Assembly (NCBI GenBank): GCA_019055375.1
Contig: JAHQIW010006335.1
Coordinates: forward strand, 57,702 to 121,701
DNA: 64,000 nucleotides
Source: Parelaphostrongylus tenuis
Lineage: Eukaryota; Nematoda; Chromadorea; Rhabditida; Metastrongylidae
Reading direction: 5' to 3'
Shown piece by piece: positions 1-11,500 of the stretch. How positions within the stretch are numbered: position 1 is the stretch's first letter; each line of letters opens with the position of its first letter. The position numbers were made by a program, and so were the translations under genes. Under the pieces are notes generated by a model. That model had not been told where the DNA came from. It was given only the letters and a program-made list of their open reading frames with translations, and searched no databases.

Positions 1-319
1 CCTGAAGAAGCCCTTGCAAAGTTACATCAGGAAACCAAGGATTATCATTAGCACGACCGGCAATATATCATTTGGAATATGTGCTGGGCGCCCGCACAAC
101 TAGTGAAGACGTACCATCTAAGTTCTAAGTAAGTAAGTGAATACTGTTTCTCTGAAAACTTAATTAACGCGAATTTGCATTGGAACACGTACCAATAATC
201 GCAACTATATCCCTCATAATTGCCTTCATGGCCCGCAAAAAGATATATTACTCTCTTTCTTCTAATCTGTCGGTATCTTAATCAACTCATTTAGCAAAAT
301 TGTGCATATAAAATCAATC

Positions 320-1065
320 CGTTTCTCATCAACATCGTCTTTGCCAAATTTAGTCCAGCACCAACCTTTCCATATGTGTATTCAAAATCGTCAATGCTCT
401 CGCCAATAATTGTCGTTAGAGGAGCGGTCATCACGAGAAGGGAGATAATGTATTTTTCGAACATTCATAAAGAAATGACGTTTTGCTATTTTAACATTAG
501 CATAATGTCCTGCAGAGTGAAGTTTGAATCATTGGCACAAGTTGTATGACCTTGCCGAACTCCTCTTCTTACGTCGGTAATAATGTTGCTGTAGAGTGGT
601 AATATTTTGGTTGCGAAAATTTTATAGAGCTCGCCCAAGACCAATGTGAGTAGTAGGGGAGCTCACGGTGCTTAAAGATTTTGTGACTGCTTCTGCCTCA
701 ACTGAACTGAAGACTTTTCAAATAATTGAGATTAGACATAGCGGCTTCTCAAACATTTGTAAACCCCTTACGAGTTTCACTATCGTGCTCTATAGTACTA
801 AACCCTTCCAGAAATTTGCTGGTTTGAATGGTCGTTCTTTCTCTTATGCTTTATCAGTCCTCTTTCGGTCAATGAAAGGTACTATAGGCAGCAAATAGCA
901 AGCATATTGGACGGTAATTGACTGCGTCCTTGTAGTCTTTTTTGAACCATGACACGATCTCACTAGTTTTCCACTGAGAAATCGTGTTGGAATACAACGC
1001 GTAAGGAGCCAAAGCGGTGTTTTGATGAGAACTGGTGGAAGGTTCCTCATGTGCTTAGATCGTAT
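320..1065 (-). mobile_element. Degenerate RTE LINE fragment (reverse transcriptase)
   Basis: The stretch 540-640 matches the RTE palm region seen intact at 53.75-53.83 kb, and 900-1060 matches the 54.15-54.28 kb region, with the same spacing (about 400 bp). Many substitutions and indels destroy the frame. It is one of five reverse-transcriptase fragments in the window and the oldest-looking. Confidence 0.7.
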
Positions 1066-1067
1066 CC

Positions 1068-1160
1068 TCAGCGTATTCTACGACGTTCAAGAAGAAGACG
1101 AAAAACGAATTAAATGCTAGAAGTGCTGGGATCAGCAAAGTGAAAAAATGCTGTGAACAC
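1068..1160 (+). repeat. SINE family A tail fragment
   Basis: CGTATTCTACGACGTTCAAG AAGAAGACGAAAAACG and GCTAGAAGTGCTGGGATCAG match the 3' end of the 41.3 kb SINE. Adjoins the degenerate RTE fragment. Confidence 0.6.
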
Positions 1161-1689
1161 CGGCCAATTAAGTGCCGAAGTGCATTGCTATTATTAACAC
1201 CAAACCTCTACTAAATCGCTTTTGAATCAAGCTCTGCTTTCTCCTCTCTTCGTTCGAAAAATTTGCAATACGATGAGCGTGCTTCATCATGAAATCTCCA
1301 CAAAGCAATCCTGTGGTGTTGAAAATACTCATTGTAGCACAAGTCATTGCTTGTGAACTAGATGAAGCTTTGTAGCTTTCGGTCTTGCAACTTTTTGAAA
1401 AACAATGATTATCCTTCTGTCCATAAAGTTCAGTTAACTAAATGATTGTAAATAAAGTAAGAGGACTTGTTCTGTATCATAGATTTCGTAGTTGCGAGTT
1501 CCAGTTTCGAGCATAACTGTTGGTCCAGATATTGCTGCCAATGCACGTACACGTCACAGCTCAGATCACAGTTTAGAAATAAAGAATTACGCACACTATA
1601 ATCACGAAAAGAGAGAGCGTCTCTCGAGATTTCTAAATTCATCTGCAGCAAAGAGCATTACTATTCACAATGTGGGTGGCATATAGCTT

Positions 1690-2110
1690 CAAGGTGATAC
1701 GGTAGGCCCGGCTAACTATGAAACCTTTTCACCATTAGAAGTGACTCCATCGGAAAAGGCGCCTTTCAATTAGTTGCCGATTTGAATGGCTATCAAGACC
1801 TGGAAGCACTGGGCAAACTATTACTAGATTTAGTTTCGACGTTACAGAAAAGCTATCAACAAGTTTTGTTGACCTGCAAACTTCTCTCAATGGCTCAGCG
1901 CTTTGCGGCGATAGATAAGGGTGGATCTGTGAGAATTGAAGCGGGTTGTACAGCTACGTGAAAGGATTCGTTGCTTTCTTGGCAGAACTACTAGGCTGAG
2001 AAAGACCTATATTCTCATCTGAAAGGAAGCAGAGCTAATAGCAGATGAGACCTTCGAGAATAGACGAGTTCTAAGCAATGTGTGTTATAGCTTACTAAGA
2101 GCATAAAGGG
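1690..2110. repeat. Dispersed repeat, copy 1
   Basis: AAGGTGATACGG at the start, ACTTCTCTCAATGGCTCAGC in the middle and ATAGACGAGTTCTAAGCA near the end match 6.78-7.54 kb in the same order. About 330 bp present in the other copy are missing here. No coding frame. Confidence 0.65.
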
Positions 2111-2267
2111 ACAATCGTATTTTCCTTGATGGTTAAAAAGCTTTCCGCCAGTAACCGCTAAGAGCGCAAATCATTAGCTCCGAAAAGTCAAACAATCTTT
2201 GTGCTATGTCTGCATTTGCTCCGTACTGCACATGTTGGTAGCGGTTCGCTTCTTTAGGCAAATCTTA

Positions 2268-2442
2268 CCGCCGCCCGGGATGGGCTCCAGTCCATGTATA
2301 TAATTACTCAGAATCTTTTCGACATATTTATTCATTCACTGGCTCCTACCATCGGTGTGTAGGTCTTGCTCGGGCAAGCATAACCGCATCCCGAGGTCCA
2401 CGGCCTAGTCAAGACCCGCAGTCTCAGCTCACATTATCAGTT
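2268..2442. repeat. Dispersed repeat shared with 44.5 kb
   Basis: TTACCGCCGCCCGGGATGGG, TCACTGGCTCCTACCATCGG and GCAAGCATAACCGCATCCCG recur with few changes at 44474-44630. Confidence 0.65.
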
Positions 2443-3423
2443 CACTACATGCACTAGTCAATCCAATCATATCGTTTCACTTAATCACTACGCACTTAGC
2501 CATGTTACAGTATCATCGTGATTACACAGTTATGCATTGTTACTTTCTTGTGATTATTATTGTACTTATATATAAATTTTTAGGTTGCCTTATTATCCTC
2601 TATAATAAAGCTAATATTCACTCGAAACGTCAACATCACCAACCGTCAGCGCCACCACTTATTGATCAGTTAATAAAGCAAATTAGTGGCAACGTCGGGC
2701 ACAACCCGTTGCCATACGCTTTATTTCTGTTAGGTTATTCATTTTACACAATTACGGGATTTTCATCAAGTGAATCATGATATCGTTATTGTTTACAGCG
2801 AAATGAGTCGAGTCGTCCATACATGATTCATAAGCACACGATTCTTTAGGTGCCAAGGAGATAATTACGGCAAGCAAAAGGCCACTTAGCAAATTTCACC
2901 ACCTTTAGGCCAATAATAACTTCAGCCAAGTTCTCAATACCTCAAAGAAAGGAAACATCTGAACCTATACTTTTCCAAATAAGCAAACCTTCGCACGTTC
3001 GATAAACAAATGATATCGATTTTATGGACACTTCATTTATAACTGCTGTTTCACTCGCCTTAACGCTCTCAGCTTTGACAATTCCGACTGTTAAATGAAA
3101 AACTACTTCCTGAAATCAGGCTATAAACCAATTTGTACTATAAAATGTAATAGGCAAAACGAATGTCTATCACAGATTCACGTAACTCAGTTGATGATGA
3201 GGACACTGTAGACGGAGCCTACTGATGTGTTGCCAAGGTGGAGCGTGAGCGATGTCGCTTTCTCCATTCAAGAACAGAACCAAACAACCGAGCATATGGA
3301 AATTATTGAAAAAGCCCATGTAATCAGAACAAATGCGCTTCATTTTCGGCAATTCGAACTGAAAATTCTGTTGTGCTATCGAAAACCCTGAGTTCTCGTG
3401 ATTTGCGAGATTTCCGCTAAACT
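2443..3423. other. No feature recognised
   Basis: AT-rich DNA. The plus frame 2502-2780 is hydrophobic at its start but has no family resemblance and no splice context; left unannotated. Confidence 0.5.
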
Positions 3424-3550
3424 TCTAAATCTTTAGCTGATATAAGTAATGTACCCCCAAGAGGATCGGCTAAGATGAAGGGTACTGCCTGACCAGTGAG
3501 GCCTTAAAGGCCAAAACACCTATATCGGGCTCTAAAGTTGTCCATAAGAG
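3424..3550. repeat. Diverged copy of the foldback-family interior
   Basis: AAAACACCTATATCGGGCTC followed by TAAAGTTGTCCATAAGAG parallels the core of the 22.0 kb element (CACGTGTATCGGGCTCTA then TAAGTCAGCCCATTTAACAG). Ends not recognised. Confidence 0.5.
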
Positions 3551-5469
3551 AGCTTGTTTAGATGAGAATTTTTACGACGAACTACCTGAGAGAAGTAAAG
3601 ATACCGCCACAATCACGTCAGAATTCTAATGATCGAATACTAAAAATCAATAAAAACATGCTGTCCTTATGTTTGTTTTCTAGCCTCCTTGAGGTGCACG
3701 TCACTATCATTTTCTTTGCACGCAACGTGTATGCTTACATGATACTTGGATAAATGTACGTTTTCTCTAGACCTGAAATCAAACCTGCAGTCATACCATG
3801 AAAACTGATTGAAATAGAAACTATTCAAAACCTACTCAGTTTCATGGGGTTCGTGAGTTCTTCTTCGGCTCTTGATTGCTTGAAGCTCCTATTTACCAAC
3901 GTTGCATTGGTTTGACCGACAAGTCGTCGGATTAAATGAGGTTGCCACGGATCTCCCTCTTTGAGGGATCTCGCCCGCTTAGTCGCGAGGGCACATAGCG
4001 CGTCCCATGCGAACCAAAAGCGAGCGTGTGCTTCCCAGAGACACAGATGGATTCACGGGATGAGCTCCCTGCTTCGGCAGCGCCGACTTGATAAAGCTCT
4101 ACTTCTACGAGTCAAGTCGGCCAAAAGCCTCCAATCAAGCGGTTGGGAAATACATGGAAGGTGGTTAGGAGGCGCCTCCAACAAATAAGTTTCTTTCGCT
4201 CCTCCGAGAGAGACTGGCAAGCTACTCGTGAATACCAACCTGAGAGCTCGACCTTTCTTTTTTCAAATAAACATACCCGAAGCAACTCAATGTGGACACA
4301 ATTTCGATACTTGGATACCTGAACGGCCCCGTCCGCACCGGTAGTGCGAGTTCCAATATAGTTCTCATTCGTTTTCACATACATCACTTAGAAGCAATCT
4401 GTTGCGAGCTCTAAACTCCGTAGTTGCCTACATTCTCTGACCAGGACTACTTCAGCCAAAAAATTCAAGCAGTCAAGAAATTAACGACGAAATAAAATTT
4501 TTCTCACATGCGCACAATCTATGATGTGGTTATGCAGATATCGAAGTAAAAACTAGTATTTAGCGGAAAACGACCAAAATAAGGGCTTAATTCGTTTATC
4601 TTTGAAAAACTTAAGTTGTGTGAATGGCAGCTGGAAACAAGAACTGTGGTGAGAATACTAGGCAACACGTGGAAATTTAAAGGCTATAGTTGCTCTAATC
4701 TGGAAGAAATCTCGAGAAAATTTATTTTTCACAACGGCATTTCCCATGACGTTCCTTCAGAAGGCACATTAGTTAAGTGAAGACACAGTAAAGGATATTA
4801 ACAAATAAGCGAGAGCATTTCAAGTTATTCAAGAAATTATACCAATAATTGCAGATGGAGACAATGAACACTGAAAAAGTTCTTCAGGTTAACTTGCTTT
4901 CAAACCTTGCTTTGAACATTCAAAATAGTCCGTAGGAATGTTTAGAGCGTTTTGAGGTTGGTACGTCAGTGGCTCAACTACGTTTCGGCGTACAGACAAT
5001 ATCACTGAAAAAGGATGTAGCCTCTGATGTACGAACTTCTAAAAGGCTCTAAACACTATCACAGAGTATGAAAAAGTTCTTACTGTCATCTCTGGATACG
5101 AGACGTCACCAAAAAAAAGGAAATAGCACCAAATCTCATTGTAATCATGATCTTAACTGCAGTTCAGACATTGTGAGGAAACAGAAAAAGGACACGGAAA
5201 GTGAAAAACGTTTCAACAATCAGTCAGGTGCATCACAAAAAACAAGGTCAGCAACAATTTTTCTAAATAATTACGAAAGCAAATATTGGATACAGGATTT
5301 TCATGGATCAATGTAGCACTGACAAAAGAAGCACAATCTCACTCAAAAATTTGCAATCAAAAGAGAAAAGGAACATAAATGGTACATGGCTACAGGAAGT
5401 GATTGCTACATGGATTTTTTGAAAATTACATTTTAAACATCGAGATGTTGAAGAATGAGTGGTCGGGCA
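3551..5469. other. No feature recognised
   Basis: Several 60-90 codon frames on both strands without recognisable domains. 3.9-4.4 kb is somewhat GC-richer and may be an old repeat. Confidence 0.5.
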
Positions 5470-5548
5470 AATGTGCCTCAGTGGTGTAGTGGTAGAGCAC
5501 GCGTCCCCGGATAGGATGAAACGTGGGTTCGATTCCCGCTGAGGCCGT
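5470..5548 (+). ncRNA. tRNA-like sequence (pseudo-tRNA or SINE head)
   Basis: GCCTCAG at the 5' side and CTGAGGC at the 3' side can pair, D-arm GTGT/GCAC, anticodon arm CGTCC/GGATG, and GTGGG-TTCGATT-CCCGC at the T arm. One base is claimed by both T arm and acceptor, and the anticodon loop CCGGATA lacks the invariant T33. This argues against a working tRNA. Internal promoter boxes look intact. Confidence 0.5.
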
Positions 5549-6783
5549 GTTTTTGTTCACCACTCAATTCGCTTAGTTATATAATTACATTTTATTTTAT
5601 TTTATTGAATTGCTACAGGAAGTTTCTCAAATGAAAATACTCTCTGTCATTCTATTATTCGATTCATTTGCGATTTTCTGAAATATTAGTTGACGATGAA
5701 GGTTTACTACGAGATGATATTCGCTAACAAAATGCTAACCATAATAATTTCCACAAGGATTGTCCGGCATGAATGCATGTGATGTGAATTTCATGCGACC
5801 GATGAATTTTCCGGTGAACGTGATTCGTCGCTACCGTTCAAAGTAGCAGCGGTCATTGATGGATGATAAATTGACGTCCAAGCATATGAAGGAAACATTG
5901 ACGGTCTCTGAGAAACAGCTATATAGGTGATGTAAATCAGTTTTCAACATATAACATTTGACATGGATTACCATCTAATACTAGTGCTCAAGATAAAAGA
6001 GAATAGATCGACGAAATAAATTGGATATGATTTATTCATATTGTAGGTTCAATTTATTTTCAATATACGCGCTAATGGAAGAGTTCGTCATTCTACAATG
6101 ATAACGAAATAGAAGAGTATGAAATGTTCCAGCATTCAGCAATTATTCTGATCCAAGCAGTATTTACTTGTAGATTGATTTATAGTACTTGGAAAGACTC
6201 ACTACATCCCGACCATGAATAGATCTCACCACAGCATTTTTTAAGCATACAAAAGTAGCTCGATAATGTTGTCGAATTCTACATGTCTCTAAGACAACAA
6301 AGAAGATTAACCTACAAGCGTCAGATATCGAAGTAATCTATCGAAGTTCTCAGCGCACTTTTCCAGTTTAACACTACCTTGAGATCTAATATATAGTACT
6401 TTTCATCCTTCAACTTTTTTTACTCCTACTTACTCCTACTGTGTATTCCGCCTTCCAATGTTCTTGTGAATTGGACAGGGCTTTGCAGCGTCGAGCTTTC
6501 ATTTTCTAAAGAACAACAGCCCTATTTCCGACAACAGAGTTCAGCTGACTGTGAGATTGACGGTGACTCAATAAAACTGATTTTCTGCATTTTGAAGTAT
6601 TTTATTGCTGACAATCTTAGATTGCAAGTGTATTACCTGATTTCAATGCTGCTGCCACTCTCCAAGTTTCCAAATCATTGGTGACTTGTGATATACAACG
6701 AAAGATTGCACCGTTCACCTCTCAGTATTATCTGTTTTCTTCCGGCTGGTATTATTTGAAAACTGGGAGCAGTATAAGACTCT

Positions 6784-7540
6784 AAGGTGATACGGCGCTT
6801 CCTACTATCGATAAAACTTTCTTACCAGTAGAAGCGACTCCATTGAAAAAGGTGTTTTTGAATCTGTTGTTGCCAAACCGATTCGGGACAGTGTTTCACC
6901 TTGCATTGCGCAATTCTAAAACAATGATCAAACAAGTGTGAGCGAAATACGATCATCAACCATACTACTCAAATATTTACTAAGGTAATGATAGTAAAGA
7001 CTATAGGCTCGACGAAAAACTCCAATGTACGTTTGATGATTGGGTGGGTGCAATGCCAACTTACATAAAATTCGTTCACAATCTCATGAACACAACCAAC
7101 TCTCTCAAACAAATACTTATATCAAAGCGAAGTAGGAAAACGAAAAATGCAGGTACAAAGGCGATTTTGTGCTTCGATCTCTACAATTATATTGATTGGC
7201 ATGGTCCGTTGACACAATGATAAGAATTTGGAAGCTTTTGGGCAGTTTTTATCTTGATTTGGCTTATATATTGAAAAAGAGCCATCAATGAAGCAAATTA
7301 AGCTCTAAACTCCTCTCAACGGCTCACCGCTTCGCTGTTTTTTACGAGAGTGGAATTTTTTGGGAGTTAAAGCGAGATGTACAGCTACTTGTAAGGATTT
7401 GCCTGCCTTCATAGCATTATTAGTTAGACTGAAAATAAATTATGTTCTCACTTGAAAGCTGAGCTAGGAGTAAATGCGATTTCCAGAATTAGGCGAGTTC
7501 TGAGCAGTGTATGATTACACCTATAGTAAGGAGGATAGAA
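6784..7540. repeat. Dispersed repeat, copy 2
   Basis: Same landmarks as the 1.7 kb copy (AAGGTGATACGG, CTCCTCTCAACGGCTCACCG, AATTAGGCGAGTTCTGAGCA) but with an extra internal stretch. Type of element not recognised. Confidence 0.65.
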
Positions 7541-8376
7541 AAACAATTGCAGTTATTTAATGGTCGTTTTTTCTAGCAATGACTGCTTAGTTTCGCAAGT
7601 AATTGCCATCGAAGATTTAAACAGACCTCCAAAATGAAACGTCTTTTGAATTTCCGAATGCAGGCAAAGTGCTGAATAGTCTGGAGTAGATCGCCATTGA
7701 GTGCTAAAAATACGTATTCAAACCTCAGTTGTTCATTTTTCCTCTCTTATACTATAATCGATCACTGTATTGTGGAAGGAATATAAGTAAATGAAAGAGC
7801 AAATGGAAAACAAAGCTGTGTAGTAAGTTGGAAGAGATTACAAGAAAAAAATTTGGTCAGGAGGACTGCTACTATTCTAAAAAATAAATGTCTGAAAGCA
7901 ACGCTGTCAAAAAAGTTAGTGTAAAAGGACTCCAGATATTTTTCTAGAAACGGGAATAATCGAAAATAGTAACGTTCGTGATAGAATTACTTATGAAATA
8001 TCGACACCACTAAATCTCATATATCGCATTCAAATAAATTAGCCGGATCCAATAATCTCGTAATGCTCGGAAAACTTTGCTCTCTTGATTAATGTCTTTT
8101 GTTTGAAATAAAATCGTAAAGGAGAAAATACTGTACATATTCCACGATACGAAAGTGAATCCAGTTTTTTTAACCTTCTCATTTCAAATAGCTATTTCTA
8201 TTAATCATCTCTGGGACCACATTGCTATCTGTTTCCATTCGCAGAAGAAAATACAATAGTCTTCACTATCCTTTACTCAAGGAGAAATGCGGTACATTTA
8301 CAACAATGTACTAGAACGAATGAAAAAAATAAATAACAAAAATAAAAAAGTACATTTGCAATAATGCGCTAGAATG
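7541..8376. other. Region downstream of the last recognised dmd-4 exon
   Basis: Should hold the rest of the DMA coding and the 3' UTR if the GTCTGT donor at 8387 is used. I found no convincing further exon. Confidence 0.45.
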
Positions 8377-8535
8377 CTACGACAGACCTTCTAATACAAT
8401 CTCAAGAACGCGTTTCTCTTGTTCGTCAAACAGTACGGTAAGCAGGTTCAATTGAAGAAAGCTGGCTTGGCGGAGTCTTATCCGTTCGATTTATCTTCGA
8501 CGTTGATGGGTCACTTAGAGGAGAAGAAGTTGAGT
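8377..8535 (-). CDS. dmd-4: dmd-4 exon with DMA-like motif, frame-broken
   Basis: Good acceptor ATATTCCAG at 8536-8544. The frame set by the previous exon reads [16 protein letters not shown] then [14 protein letters not shown], then reaches a TGA. One base out of frame the DNA continues with [20 protein letters not shown], which matches the DMA pattern (hydrophobic-LT-hydrophobic-F, Q-R-VLE-VL-G). Removing one C near 8450 would connect them. The motif ends either at a TAG (8379-8377) or at a possible GTCTGT donor at 8387, which would lead to a further exon that I did not find. Confidence 0.6.
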
Positions 8536-11500
8536 CTGGAATATGTCTTACAGTTTTCTAGATATCTTCTCGAGTTCATTCGTTTCTCGACTTTGTTTTT
8601 ACGTAGTTACAGTTTTCCTTGATAAGCTGAAGCACGAGGTTGTAATAGAAAATTTGTCTGAACAGCTAACGTCTCGGCCATTTCACTTTCTTCATAACAA
8701 TGTCGAGGTTTATACATAGTTGGTCTTGAAAATTTGCTTCAAATACTTAAGTTATTCTGTGCTTGAGTGTGCACTGAAGTGCTTATGCTGCTAATGGTTC
8801 GCTCTCCTAAGCAATTCAAGTTTCCCATCTCTCTTGCGCCAGCAAATTATTGTCACACTTATCTGGTAAGATGAAGCATTGGTACTCTCTGTACTCTTTA
8901 CCCGTTCCATTGAATATAGCGAGAACTCCACAGTGGGGGAGGTATCAAAATGTCCCTACTTGGAAAGCACATATATACGGATTCCTAAAGTTTGCTTGCC
9001 TCTTGTATCCTATAGATAAAACATGTACTGTTACTGGTTAAAGTAGTGCTTAAATTTTCTTTTCAGTAGTAGGGACAATCAATGGATGAATTGTGCGCCT
9101 GCTCATGGCAAACGCGCACAAAAATTGGTATGGTCATGAATGTGGCGAAAGTTGAGGGTTAGTTTTCGATAATCTGCTTGTCACGTTCAGAACCGTCATC
9201 GTCGTTATCTTGATCTTCATCGGTGCTAGCATTCCATAGAGGACCTTGTGGTAGATGCTCGATAGCCTGACCTGCCACCATCCTAAATATGTTAGAAAAA
9301 AATTATTGCACACTGAGAAGTCAGAGGTAACTGATTTACTAAAAAATTTTTTCTGATCACCTAATAATTTTTTTAAATCAATATTTTTGATGTAAAAATT
9401 CCCCACAGCTTTCCAAAGTTGGGGGTATCTTATTGAAATGCATCAGCAGATTTGTTCTTCCAATGTTCAAGCTATATGCGAAATTTTGAACCTTGGGAAA
9501 AAGGTAAAACGGCGCCCCAACTTTTCCAAAGACGCGTGTCAACCACAGCGCTACTGAGTACAATATAACAGATTCCAGAAAGATTGTGACAGTTTCCTCA
9601 ATTTGAACTTTTGAGAACCACTAGCCAAGTGCGAACTTTGATGCCTTATTGTAGTGCAGATTACATGCAATCTTCAATAATTGTGGTCTTCTCGCTTCTT
9701 TTATAAGCAATTTCAAATCGATAACGATGACTGCACTTGAAGCTCTTCAAGTAGGTGTATGTTTCGTTACATAAACAAAATTGGCTACCGTAATCCGAGT
9801 GCGATAGCGTCCTCAGTGGCTTGTTTTCGTTTCAACGCCACCTGTGCGGCCATCACCCTTTGCCGTTCAGCGATCAGATTACATTTCTCGCATGCACATT
9901 CTCTTAAGACGATAATATTTGCAAAAATATATTGTTACACAGAAACAACACATGAACATGGTTTTTTTGCTGAAAAAGTTTTTCTTAGAAGAGGTGGCTT
10001 TGAAAAATTTCTCGTTAGATTATTATTTTAAAATGTTCTCTCCTTCGCGGAGCCAATAAAATGGTTTTCACATATGATTCTTATTACATATGAATAATTA
10101 TGCTCGCTTATTAAAATAAACAATTCTCAAAATGCTTAGAAAAGTGGTAGATATGCGAGCTTTAGTGAATGTGAACTTGTGGAATCAAAAAAAAAAGATC
10201 TATTGAACCGCAACAAGTTTTCGCTACACTTTGCTGCGGTTAGATCCTCTCATTATTTTCAGCGAAGTTTCAACTTTTCGTAGAAATCATAGAATTTCAA
10301 TTTCACCCTCTTTACTGGCTATAAATTTTACTGCAATATCTGAGAACTAGCATTTCCAGGCGGTAGTCGAAACTCAAAGTTCTTCTGGAGCCAAGAAATT
10401 TAACTTCTGCTCAATATCTTGCAATAGCTATAAAGAATTTTGGTTTTCCTTGAAAGCTTCGTGCACTTAGATCATAATGGAGCGTTTTCAGCAGACGGCG
10501 TTATAGTTCCTACCTTAACATGATATGATAGTGTGGTGTAGTTCAAGATGGGATTATATACTCTGCTCGTTACTCTTCCAAATATTCAATGAATTAGGTA
10601 AAAGTGACCATTGAAAAGTTGAAGTAATTTTGACTATGTCTCGATTCAGTGTCACTGGATGAACTTTGTTCTAGTAATGACCTCATAGCCCGTGATGCAA
10701 CACTCAGTGTTGTGGAGAATGTTGCGGAAATTGACATTCGCTGCCGTTTTTGCTAGTATATTTCTCAAATAAGAGGAAGAGAACATAGGATTCAGAAAAA
10801 AAAAAGCTAGAAATCTCGCTTATGTTTGTAGGCGAAGCTGAAAAATTGTATCATTCCTGAAGTGTCAACAGCTGAATAACGCAAAACTGTTAATCACATG
10901 TCACGCTGTCACCGGAAAATTTCTTCCCTATTTTGCTTTTTGAGACCATCTTTCGTGCATGATTAAAGTATAAATTAACCCATTTTATTGAGTTCATGGA
11001 TATTTGGAAGAACTCTCTAATTTAGTGTTGTCGTAGAGCCATGAGTACAATGCATCGAACAAAAAGTCTTTTCCCCCATTGAATGATTTATGATGGGGAC
11101 GATTGTGTTCAGGTGCAGTTACTCTACTGCTTTCACCCTCCATTTATTTTCTATTTTCTCCCACAACAACTCATTTTGAATTTGTAAGCACTGCAGCTCT
11201 TTTTTACCTCCATGGCTCGGTTGTAATGAGAAAGATTGGGGAATTACTGTTACTAGTTTCTAATCTTTCCTCCTTTTTTGAGGTAACACCATATTAGTAC
11301 ACCTAAAGTTTCATAAAAACTTTCATTCAATTCATTATGAATCTTACCTCAAGTTTTAAGAAAAAACAATTGAATATTACGCATTTTTCAGCTTTTGAAA
11401 CATAGGATGGTTCCAACCTCCGATAGCGTTACGCTTTTGAGTTCCTATGACGTGAAGTGCTCTGGAGTTAAAGACCAACGACTGGGTATTGGACCTATTG

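Noticed and set aside
5470..5548. Functional tRNA gene
   Set aside because: T33 absent, acceptor/T-arm overlap and related diverged copies point to a tRNA-derived repeat.
8080..8270. Search for a further DMA exon on the minus strand (DSNVVPEMINRNS)
   Set aside because: Short, without the expected GC/GG-DV-x-AIE pattern, and no convincing acceptor.
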